Part shown: one piece after another, positions 52,079 to 61,155 of the stretch
Position numbering within the stretch: position 1 is the stretch's first letter
Layout: every line of letters begins with the position of its first letter
Assembly: GCF_963855985.1 (NCBI RefSeq)
Contig: NC_087100.1
Location: forward strand, 6,235,001-6,299,000
DNA length: 64,000 nucleotides
Origin: Ostrinia nubilalis
Taxonomy: Eukaryota > Arthropoda > Insecta > Lepidoptera > Crambidae
Direction: 5' to 3'
Notes under the pieces: generated by a model
The model's database searches: none
Told to the model about the DNA's origin: nothing
What the model saw: only the letters and a program-made list of their open reading frames with translations
Made by a program: the position numbers and the translations under genes

Positions 52079-53542
52079 ATGGAGACGGAACCAGCTCCTG
52101 ACCCTGATCCTCCCCCAGCCACTCCACAATCTCAGTCCAATCCTTTATTGACCTTAATAGAGGCTGATAATTTCATATCTAACCAACATGTAAAAGAATT
52201 TGAGTCATTTAAACTAGTAACAAATAGAAAAACTCAGAAAAAAATTAACAAACATTTATTAAAGACCAAATCCTCTCCTAAAATGCACATTACCACTGCT
52301 TTTCAAGAAATTTTAACGCAAGCTCCTCCAGCTCCGGTGATCCAACATTCTCAACAGAATAACCATATAATAGGCAGAAACAATTACCAGGATCAGGATG
52401 CAGGTCCTTTTCTGGTACATGTCCAACAAAAAGAAACTCCCAACTCTGGCTCCACTCTTCACCCCATCAAATTTGGGAATTTTCTATTCAGAAATAATTT
52501 AAAAAATATTTTGGATGATGGCATTAAACGAATAGGGCGAAATCGATTGGCAGTGACATTCAAAACACCTGGTGCGGCAAACTCATTTTTGTGTAATCCA
52601 ATTATATTACATGATTATGTTTTATCTATCCCAACATACAATATCACCAAAATGGGCATTGTCAAAGGCATTCCCTGCGAATGGTCGCATGAAGAGATTG
52701 TAGGAAATTTAAGAGTTCCTGAAGGCTTTGGTCCAATCATTCGGTCTCGCCGGCTTAGCCGCAAAGTTACATCACTTGAAGGCCCTAAATGGTTGCCCAC
52801 TCAGACGGTAGTCCTTACATTCGATGGTCAAGCTCTTCCTCCCCGAATTTATTCCTTTTTTTCCTCACTGCCTGTTGACCAGTACATATTCCCAACAATT
52901 CAGTGTTTTAACTGTTGTCGTTTTGGACATACCAGGGTTCAATGCAGAAGCAAACCCAGGTGCTTTAAATGCACCGGGGACCACTCAGGCTCTAATTGCG
53001 ACGAGACAGATGTTTCCTGCATTAATTGTGCAGGGAAACATCAAGCAAATGAACAAACCTGTCCCGAATTTATACGACAAAAAAACATAAAGCATTATAT
53101 GTCAGTTAACACAGTATCATATCTAGAAGCCTCTAAACAGTTTCCATTCACTAAGTCATACTCAGATGTCACAGCTAGTTCTCCCAAATCACCTTCACCT
53201 TCAAAACCTGTAACAGAACAAAATTCATACAAAAAGACAGTTTTTATAAATAGGAAAAGAATTACTCAGCTCCCACCAGGCTATGACAAGAAAGCACACG
53301 AGTCTTTAATTGATCATATTCCATCACCACAAAATGGTTGTGGTTTCTTGTCTGAGCCCTCATCTGCAGGGGACTCTCACTCTGTCTCCTCTCAGGATCT
53401 AAATAATCTGCTGTCTTCATTGATTAATATTATAGTTAACTCTGCATTACCGTACTCCGTTGCCATTTCTTTAATTAACAACTTGTCAGTCTCTATTTAT
53501 AACATTATCAAAAATGGATCAAATCCTCCAGTGGAATTGTAG
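52079..53542 (+). CDS. LINE ORF1 (gag-like, zinc knuckles)
   Basis: 487 residues. An RRM-like or gag-like central region is followed by three CCHC-type knuckles at about residues 278-330 (CFNCCRFGHTRVQC, CFKCTGDHSGSNC, CINCAGKHQANEQTC). The frame is intact. It overlaps ORF2 by 29 nt (53514-53542), so ORF2 is probably translated by reinitiation or frameshift-type coupling. The product would bind element RNA in the ribonucleoprotein particle. Confidence 0.85.
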   Translation: METEPAPDPDPPPATPQSQSNPLLTLIEADNFISNQHVKEFESFKLVTNRKTQKKINKHLLKTKSSPKMHITTAFQEILTQAPPAPVIQHSQQNNHIIGRNNYQDQDAGPFLVHVQQKETPNSGSTLHPIKFGNFLFRNNLKNILDDGIKRIGRNRLAVTFKTPGAANSFLCNPIILHDYVLSIPTYNITKMGIVKGIPCEWSHEEIVGNLRVPEGFGPIIRSRRLSRKVTSLEGPKWLPTQTVVLTFDGQALPPRIYSFFSSLPVDQYIFPTIQCFNCCRFGHTRVQCRSKPRCFKCTGDHSGSNCDETDVSCINCAGKHQANEQTCPEFIRQKNIKHYMSVNTVSYLEASKQFPFTKSYSDVTASSPKSPSPSKPVTEQNSYKKTVFINRKRITQLPPGYDKKAHESLIDHIPSPQNGCGFLSEPSSAGDSHSVSSQDLNNLLSSLINIIVNSALPYSVAISLINNLSVSIYNIIKNGSNPPVEL

Positions 53543-55281
53543 AAGCATTTCGTCTAAAACAATTGAACTCATTACATTAATTAACCAACACCAGCCATTT
53601 GCCATAGCTGTCTCTGAAACCTGGCTGAAGCCAGGCTATAACTTTAGAGTTCGTGGCTATTCAGTCTTGAGAGATGACAGAGATGATGGGTGGGGTGGTG
53701 CCGCTCTACTGATTAAAAAACATTACTTATTTAAATCACTAGCACTTCCTTCCTACAATAATAATCACTTGAATGCAGTAGCTGCAAAAATTGGGGATAT
53801 TTCAGTACTGTCTGTATACATTTCTTGCAAAGATTCATCTGTTATTCCGATTTTAAGAAATTTAATCCTATCTCTTCCTGCGCCTGTGTTAATTTTAGGT
53901 GATTTTAATGCACACCATTCTCTTTGGGGTGCACCAGTCAATGATTCATTTGGTAGTGATCTTGTGGAGCTTATAGACGAGTTAAATCTGTGCGTTTTAA
54001 ACGATGGTTCAGCAACAAGGAGACCCTGTCCCGGCCAATCTTTAAGTTTTGTCGATATCTCACTTTGTTCACCTACGCTATCTTTGAGTCTGAGTTGGAG
54101 ATGTTTATCATCCACTTATGGTAGTGACCATGTTCCGATTGTCATTACGTTACCAAAGAACAACCGTTCTGTAGATCCACTTCCTCCCTTGCGTAAATAT
54201 ATTCTAAACAATTGTGATTGGTATTCATTTAGCATATCTGTTGAGCAGAAAGTCAAGTTATTGCCGAAAGTTTGTAAAGATAACCTCAATAACTCATTTG
54301 ACAGCTTAGTGTCAGCCATTCAATCATCAGCTGATGCAGTTTTTAAACGTAAAAATGTTGCCAACAATAAATTACCCTCACCGCCTTGGTGGGATCCAGA
54401 ATGCACGGCGGCTATTAAAAAAAGAAAAGATGCCGAAAAAGCATGTCGCGATTCACTAAGTATGGAAAACTATTTAAAGTTAAAAAATGTTACTGCTGCA
54501 ACCAAGCGGTTGTTGAGGAAAAAAAAGAAAGCTGGCTGGCAAAAGTTCTGTTCTTCTTTGTCGCCAGACACTCCACTCACTATTGTTTGGAACAATATTA
54601 AACGTTTCCGATCTTCTTTATCAATCGCAAATCGTAACTCTTTTAGTTTAGACTGGGTAAATGCTTTTACAAACAAATTAGCTCCTAACTACGTTCCTAA
54701 CGCTACTCAAATGCCTTACACATATTCACTTTCTAATAATAACTGTTCTAACGACTATTTTAGCTCGCCATTTTCTATGAGAGAACTAAAATTAGTTTTA
54801 GAGCATGTATCAGATTCCTGCCCTGGCCAAGACAGCATTCCATACTCGTTTTTATCACATCTTACTGCGCCTTCTCTTTGTTATTTGTTAGATATTATTA
54901 ATATTGTAATTGAATCCGGCTTAATTCCCTCTGCTTGGAAAATTCATATTATTATTCCTATTCTTAAACCTTTCAAAAATCCTGCAGAACCATCCTCTTA
55001 TAGGCCAATAGCATTAGCATCCGTATTTTCTAAAATTGCCGAACACTTAATTAAAAATAGATTAGAATGGTTCTTAGAGCGTTAGAGCGAAATAATTTGT
55101 TGGGTAAAACTCAGTTTGGTTTTAGAAAAGGTAAAAGTACAGCGGATAGTTTGAGTATATTTTCTACAGACCTTCTTCTAGCGTTCTCAGAAAATAAATC
55201 AGTAACAGCAGCATTTTTAGATATAGAGTCCGCTTATGACAATGTTAATTTATTAATCTTAAAACAAAAATTAGAATCGCT
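53514..55281 (+). pseudogene. LINE ORF2, endonuclease plus partial RT, broken
   Basis: The first frame runs to a stop at 55085 and contains an APE-type endonuclease (ILQWNCRS, SETWL, GDFNAHHSLWG, GSDHVPI) and the start of reverse transcriptase (SYRPIALASVFSK). At about 55074-55090 an 8-bp word, TTAGAGCG, is tandemly duplicated, which shifts the frame; the RT reading continues in the next frame (55067-55288) to motif A (FLDIESAYDNV) and then ends at the truncation. It cannot encode a working polymerase. Confidence 0.85.
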
Positions 55282-55394
55282 ACAATAAACTGTCAATGTC
55301 AAATTTACAAATTGACAATCAGTCGGTCCCACGTGTTTTTACTCACAGAAATCTGATTTTTGCGCTATAAATCGCTAAATAATTTAACTAAATC

Positions 55395-58300
55395 ATGTCT
55401 AACGATCTTGAAGAACAAATGGATGCGAGTTCTAGTGAAAGCGAAGATGATCAAATGGATGAAGGCGAGGAAGACAATGACGGACCGAAAACTTACTTGC
55501 CTGGACAACCACTAAAAGAAGACGAGCAATTGGTATGCGACCAATCGGCCTATGTGATGCTGCATCAAGCTCAGACCGGGGCTCCATGCCTCAGTTTTGA
55601 CATAGTAACTGATAATTTAGGAAGTGACAGAGACCAGTTTCCTATGACCGCTTATATGGTCGCTGGAACACAGGCTTCCAGTGCTCACTTGAACAGGTAA
55701 ATTCATTGAAATTATTCCGAAGTTTACAGTTTATATTCGTGTCGTGACAGTAGATACTTAATTGAAACTGTTTACAGCTTACTAGTTATCAAAATGACAA
55801 ATTTACATCCCACATCTAAAGCAGAAGAAGATGAAGAGTCTGACAGTGATGAGGACGAAGATGAAGAAGAGGATGAGGAGAAAAAGCCACAAATGACATT
55901 TGCCTTCATCAAACACCAGGGATGTGTCAACAGAATAAGGGTTGGTTTATATGTTGCAGAAAATCTTGTAGCGCTACTGTTATTTAACCTGTATGTATTT
56001 ACCTATTAAACTTATTTCTTTCTTCTTCCAGGCAACAAATTTCAAAAATTCAACTTTAGCAGCTAGCTGGTCTGAACTTGGGCGTGTGGACATTTGGAAT
56101 ATAACACAGCAGTTGCAAGCAGTTGATGAACCAACACTCTTGGAGCGTTACAATCTAGATACAGTCACAAACCCTGTGAAACCACTGTTTTCATTTAGTG
56201 GTCATCAACAAGAAGGTTTTGGTATAGATTGGTGCCCTACAGAACCTGGTGTAAGTGAAAACTTTTATATTTTTACTAGATAAAAGTTAATAAAATTAAG
56301 TTATAAAGGTTATTAATACTTATTAATTTTGCTTTTAGGTGTTAGCTACTGGTGATTGCCGAAGAGACATACACATATGGAAACCAAATCAAGCTGGTTC
56401 TTGGGATGTGGATCAGCGCCCACTTGTTGGCCACACAGGCTCCATAGAAGATATACAATGGTCACCTAATGAACGGTAAACATCTAAAATGCTTTTTTAT
56501 ATGTGTTAGCGACGTCGACCAAAGAAATACGCTAATTCATTGATTCGAAATGATTAGCAACGTTAACAGTCATAAAATGTTGTATTGTTTTGTTCAGTTC
56601 AGAGAACAAGTGCTCCAAGCAACAAGTGATCTGAAGAAGCAAGAACTGAGAAAAGGAAGCGAATAATAAACGCGAGAAGTCTCAGCAAGTGAAATAGTGG
56701 TTTTATTCCTGCAAGTAGCACCTACTACGCCTGACATAGTAAGGGCAAGCTCTCAACGGCAGTCATCATCGTCCGGTCAGCGCTCTCGAACACACACAAA
56801 CGCATACAGTCCACTGCAGTCCACCACATTTTCCTGGTCCTTCGAGCCGGATCACCACATTTTCCTGGTCCTTCGAGTAGCCGGATTACGGGAATAGCGA
56901 AGATGCCTGTCACCAGGTCGGAGAAGCTACGAGGTGCCGCCGCCGCGGCTAACGCCGCCGCCGCAGGGAGAATTACGTCGCCGCCGGTTCATGGAGGAAG
57001 TACTCCGACGGAAACCACGGATACTTCATCAACGCTGACCCCGTATCCCGCCGGGGGCGTGTCCTCACCGCGCATCGCCAGGGACCACGCCACGCCGGCT
57101 GTTAGCACCCGGGTTATAGGAGAGCCCGGCGTGCATTTGGGAAGAGGGGAACCAGCACTGCGCTCCTACACAGAGGAGATAACCGCCGACGTCACGAAGC
57201 CACACGAAGCACTAAGGGCCCGTATCGCGGAAGCAGAGAAGAGACGTGCCGCTGCCGCCGCCGCCTCCGTCGCCGCCACCGCCGCCGCTGCGACTCCCGC
57301 GACTACGGTGACCACCGTGCCGAATGTTGAAGGACAGTACGCGCCGCCCACGCCGCAAGTACATGAACAAACGCCGCGACTGTCAAGAGTGAATCAAGAC
57401 ACGCGCTCCGTCCGCTCATCAAGAAGAAGGGCAGAATTAGAGGCCAAATTAAGAGTGGCCCGCCAAAAATTGGAAGTTGCCAAAGCGGAATTGGAGTTGG
57501 CCCAATTGGATTCCGACATGGAAGAGGATCCAGAAGAAGTGCAATACAAGCAAATGCAGATCGAAGATTGGTCGGACATCATCGCCGAGAAGGTACCGCC
57601 GAAACCACAGCCGCTACCGCCGCCGCCGACTGCCGCGCCGCTGCCGCCGCCGCCGCAAGTTCTACCGCTGCCGTCGCCGCCGCCGCCGCCGCAAGTGTTG
57701 CCGCCGTTGCCGCAGCAAGTGTTGCCGCCGCCGCCGCCGCCGCAGCCACTACCTTCGGAAAGGAGGACCGATATTCAAGAATTGGCCATGGCCATCACCA
57801 AGCTGTCACAGAGGGCAGAGGGTGGCCTCACAAGACAACTGGTCGACCTCCCAAGTTTCAATGGCGCATGTGAAGAATGGCTCGCGTTCAGAAGGTCATA
57901 TGAAGACACCGCGCGCTCCTTCACGCCGGCACAAAATTTGGCGCGACTACGAAGGTGTCTCCAGGGGCACGCGAGGGAGGCAGTCAAGAGCCTCCTGTTC
58001 ACCGCCGAGGATCCGGAAGAGCTGATGAAGAGCCTGGAGGTCCGGTTCGGCAGACCTGGAGCCATAGCCCTGGCGGAGTTAAAGAAGATGGAAAGGCTGC
58101 CAAGGGTCAACGAGTCATCAGGGGAGATCTGCATGTTTGCCAGCCGAGTCCGCAATGCCGTGGCCACCATCAGGGCACTCGGCAAGACGGAATATTTGTG
58201 CGCACCAGGGGCCGTGGAGTGTCTCATCGACAAGATGCCGCCGACAATGAAGTCTCGGTGGCTAATGTATCAACGTGAGCGCCGGGCAGAGGGAAAACCA

Positions 58301-61029
58301 GCGCTCGAACTCATGTATGACTTCATGGAAGTTGAAGCAGATATGAACAGCGACTACGCTCCCCCAGAAGTGTCCTGGGACCAGAAGAAGAACACGTTCA
58401 AGAGGCCGGTCCACCACGTCCCACAAGCGGAGGGATACTACGAAGATCAGAAGACCGACGTGAAAAAGTGCCCAGAATGCCGAGAAAATCACTGGCTGTA
58501 CGAGTGCAAGAGGTACAGGGAATCCAGTGTAGACGAAAAATGGGAAATGGCGAAGAAGGCAAGAATGTGCTTCAAATGCCTGCGCTTCAAGCATGCTAGA
58601 AACACATGCCGGGCACAGCCGTGCAAGAAGTGCATGAGGTGGCATCACACCAGTCTTCACTCGGAGAAGTCCGCAGCAACGAAGACTCAAGAGAAGCCCG
58701 CCAAAGGAGTTGTGTCGTCGGTGCACGCCACGAGCTGCGGAAGGGCCTACTTGAAGATGACGCCTGTAAACCTCTACGGGCCCAAGGGGACAGCAAGAGT
58801 GCTCGCGCTCCTAGACGAAGGATCCACCGTCACGCTGCTGGACTCATCAGTAGCGAAGAAGATTGGGGCGCAAGGGAAGCCGGAAGCCATCAGCATCAAG
58901 ATGGTCGGGGGGAACGGAATGGTGAAGAGCAACTCCCAGAAGATCAACATGAAGATCAAGGGGGTCCATTCTAGAAATAAACTCAACATGGAAGCGAGAA
59001 CTATCGACAACTTGAAGCTGACGAAGCAAGGTGTCGAAGAAGGAATGCTTCAGAACTGGAAACACCTGAAGAAAATTAAGAAGAAGCTGGTCTACGACAA
59101 AGAAGTACCTAGACTTCTGATTGGGCAAGACAATTGGGGGCTGATAGTCACACGGAGACTACGCAGAGGGAAGGCCTCCGAACCAGTTGCCTCTTTGACC
59201 AGCCTTGGATGGGTTCTGCATGGATGCAACACTGGAAGAAGTGATCCAGTGAAGTTAGTGCACCACAGCAGATTAGTGGAAGATGGAACGGAAGCCTTGG
59301 TTCACCAACACTTCGAGAAAGAGGACATCGGAGTGGAGCCACGTCGGCCATGCAACGACGCCGACAAACGGGCTCGCAGTGTCCTGAAGAAGAGCAACAG
59401 AGGGCATCAGGCGCACCAGCGTCCCGTCAAAAAGAAGGAAAAGGATTCAGTGTTGAAGACAACATGGAAGAAAGATCGTTTCGAGACGGGGGAAGAATAC
59501 ATCGGAGAAAAGAAGAATTCCCAAGTTGTTGCCACTGTGAAGAGCGGATCCCAACGACAAAGAAAGACTCACGCCGAACCACTTCTCGAACGGAAGATCC
59601 TGCGGAGCAATGGCGCCAGGCGTGTTCAAGGACCGCGACCCCATCCGGAAGGCGATCTGGAGGACAGCGCAGCGCTTCTGGCAAAGATGGCTAAAAGAGT
59701 ACCTGCCAACTTTGATGCCGAGGAAGATAGCCGGACGGGAAACAGAAGACCCTCGAGTCAGCGACGTCGTTTTTACAGTCGACGTATCGCTTCCAAGGAA
59801 CGCTTGGCCACGAGGGGAAGTTCAGAGGGTATACCCTGGTCCGGACAGAAGAAAACGAGTCCTCAACGTGCGAACACCCGGAGGAGTGCTACGGCGACCG
59901 ACGCGACGAGTGGTAGTCCTGGTTCCTACTAAGACGTCGCATCCAGAAGAGGGAGTGCTTCGCACTGCGGGGGAGATTGTTAGCGACGTCGACCAAAGAA
60001 ATACGCTAATTCATTGATTCGAAATGATTAGCAACGTTAACAGTCATAAAATGTTGTATTGTTTTGTTCAGTTCAGAGAACAAGTGCTCCAAGCAACAAG
60101 TGATCTGAAGAAGCAAGAACTGAGAAAAGGAAGCGAATAATAAACGCGAGAAGTCTCAGCAAGTGAAATAGTGGTTTTATTCCTGCAAGTAGCACCTACT
60201 ACGCCTGACATAGTAAGGGCAAGCTCTCAACGGCAGTCATCATCGTCCGGTCAGCGCTCTCGAACACACACAAACGCATACAGTCCACTGCAGTCCACCA
60301 CAATATGCATAAAGGTTGTCATGTCTCAGATTTATAATAACAAATAATTGTTTTGCAGAAATGTCTTATCATCATGTTCCGTCGATAAAACTATAAGGAT
60401 ATGGGACACAAGAGCAGCTCCTCACAAGGCTTGCATGCTGACTTGTATGAATGCTCATCAAAGCGATGTTAATGTTATATCTTGGAATTCTAAAGAACCA
60501 TTCATTGCAAGTGGTATGTATAAAATTCATGTATGATTTACAGTATGATGCAAACAGAGAACCAATAAAATTAATCACTTTAATTCCTAGGTGGTGATGA
60601 TGGTTTCCTACACATTTGGGATTTAAGACAGTTCAAAGACAGTACTCCTGTGGGAACATTCAAACACCATACAGCCCCTGTCACATCAGTGGAATGGCAC
60701 TGGACAGAGCCTAGTGTTCTTGCTTCTTCCGGTGAAGATAACCAAGTGGCATTATGGGACTTGGCAGTTGAGAGAGATGATGATGAAGTTATTGATGAAG
60801 AACTAAAGGTACTTTCAATGTATAATTAACCTTATTTACTCATATAACTTAGGTGAAAATTAGACTACAATATCAAATATTTTAATTTCAGAACCTCCCA
60901 CCACAACTGCTTTTCATCCATCAAGGACAAACTGACATAAAAGAATTGCATTGGCATAAGCAAATTCCAGGGGTAATAGTAACAACTGCACATACAGGAT
61001 TCAATATATTTAAATCTATCAGTGTATAG
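55395..61029 (+). CDS. Grwd1: Glutamate-rich WD repeat-containing protein 1 (GRWD1)
   Basis: Seven coding exons: 55395-55696, 55778-55940, 56032-56250, 56339-56475, 60359-60513, 60591-60808 and 60892-61029. They total 1332 nt, 443 residues (human 446). The acidic N-terminus precedes a CAF1C/RBAP-type histone-binding helix ([19 protein letters not shown]), then a second acidic run ([13 protein letters not shown]), then WD repeats with IHIW, IRIWD, LHIWD and VALWD ends. The family is a nuclear/nucleolar histone chaperone in ribosome biogenesis and replication licensing. Intron 4 is enlarged from about 80 bp to 3.9 kb by a BEL/Pao element. The promoter lies just downstream of a LINE insertion. 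It converges on PMS2 (126 bp between stops). Confidence 0.95.
56504..56828 (+). repeat. 5' LTR
   Basis: 325 bp, TG...CA ends. Contains an AATAAA (about 56664-56669), which in sense orientation could act as a poly(A) signal inside GRWD1 intron 4. The primer-binding region follows at about 56831-56880 and is duplicated (see findings). Confidence 0.9.
56903..59932 (+). CDS. BEL/Pao gag-protease polyprotein, chimeric C-terminus
   Basis: 1009-codon frame. In order: Ala/Pro-rich N-terminus, a coiled coil (about 165-205), a long Pro-rich linker, the gag-like DUF1759 domain (about 310-470; [19 protein letters not shown]), CCHC knuckles (about 525-590), and a DUF1758 aspartic protease (about 625-770) with [12 protein letters not shown]. 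After about residue 850 the frame crosses a deletion junction and is no longer pol-like. The true pol remnant continues in another frame. The protease has D-E-G rather than D-S/T-G at its active site, which is usual for this group. Confidence 0.85.
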   Translation: MPVTRSEKLRGAAAAANAAAAGRITSPPVHGGSTPTETTDTSSTLTPYPAGGVSSPRIARDHATPAVSTRVIGEPGVHLGRGEPALRSYTEEITADVTKPHEALRARIAEAEKRRAAAAAASVAATAAAATPATTVTTVPNVEGQYAPPTPQVHEQTPRLSRVNQDTRSVRSSRRRAELEAKLRVARQKLEVAKAELELAQLDSDMEEDPEEVQYKQMQIEDWSDIIAEKVPPKPQPLPPPPTAAPLPPPPQVLPLPSPPPPPQVLPPLPQQVLPPPPPPQPLPSERRTDIQELAMAITKLSQRAEGGLTRQLVDLPSFNGACEEWLAFRRSYEDTARSFTPAQNLARLRRCLQGHAREAVKSLLFTAEDPEELMKSLEVRFGRPGAIALAELKKMERLPRVNESSGEICMFASRVRNAVATIRALGKTEYLCAPGAVECLIDKMPPTMKSRWLMYQRERRAEGKPALELMYDFMEVEADMNSDYAPPEVSWDQKKNTFKRPVHHVPQAEGYYEDQKTDVKKCPECRENHWLYECKRYRESSVDEKWEMAKKARMCFKCLRFKHARNTCRAQPCKKCMRWHHTSLHSEKSAATKTQEKPAKGVVSSVHATSCGRAYLKMTPVNLYGPKGTARVLALLDEGSTVTLLDSSVAKKIGAQGKPEAISIKMVGGNGMVKSNSQKINMKIKGVHSRNKLNMEARTIDNLKLTKQGVEEGMLQNWKHLKKIKKKLVYDKEVPRLLIGQDNWGLIVTRRLRRGKASEPVASLTSLGWVLHGCNTGRSDPVKLVHHSRLVEDGTEALVHQHFEKEDIGVEPRRPCNDADKRARSVLKKSNRGHQAHQRPVKKKEKDSVLKTTWKKDRFETGEEYIGEKKNSQVVATVKSGSQRQRKTHAEPLLERKILRSNGARRVQGPRPHPEGDLEDSAALLAKMAKRVPANFDAEEDSRTGNRRPSSQRRRFYSRRIASKERLATRGSSEGIPWSGQKKTSPQRANTRRSATATDATSGSPGSY
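59610..59933 (+). pseudogene. BEL/Pao integrase C-terminal remnant
   Basis: In a different frame from the long gag-protease frame, the sequence reads [17 protein letters not shown] and [19 protein letters not shown], the DUF5641 domain that ends Pao-type pol. Everything between protease and this domain is deleted, so it is not expressed as integrase. Confidence 0.8.
59978..60302 (+). repeat. 3' LTR
   Basis: 325 bp, same length and, by reading, same sequence as the 5' LTR. Ends 56 bp before GRWD1 exon 5. Confidence 0.9.
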
Positions 61030-61155
61030 TTAGTAATAATAAAATACAAATAACCTTCAAAAAATCTTGTTTATTTATACCAAAGCGCTTACAAATCAAA
61101 TAACAGACATGATTTTTGTATTGATTGAAATAATTTCAAAAATAAGTAATATAAT

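Larger units (their letters stand above)
51913..55281 (+). mobile_element. 3'-truncated non-LTR retrotransposon
   Basis: A 3.37-kb element is flanked by a perfect 12-bp duplication, CAATAAACTGTC (51901-51912 and 55282-55293). It has a 5'UTR, ORF1 (52079-53542) and ORF2, which stops inside the reverse transcriptase domain. No poly-A or other tail precedes the right duplication. It is the same broad group as the LINE at 41-43 kb, with an alignable motif A region but clearly a different subfamily. See findings for the odd truncation. Confidence 0.85.
56504..60302 (+). mobile_element. BEL/Pao LTR retrotransposon, internally deleted
   Basis: 3.8-kb element in GRWD1 intron 4, in sense orientation, with LTRs of 325 bp each (56504-56828 and 59978-60302) that I read as identical. 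The flanking 5-bp duplication is ATATG (56499-56503 and 60303-60307). LTRs start TGTTAGCG and end CCACCACA. A purine tract (GCGGGGGAGA) precedes the 3' LTR. It codes for gag and protease, but reverse transcriptase, RNase H and the integrase core are missing. Identical LTRs imply a very recent insertion, and non-autonomous mobilisation. Confidence 0.93.

Noticed and set aside
57477..58025. Arg/Cys-rich frame of 182 codons and an Ala-rich frame at 57568-57873
   Set aside because: They are out-of-frame shadows of the GCC/CCG-rich proline linker of the BEL/Pao gag frame.
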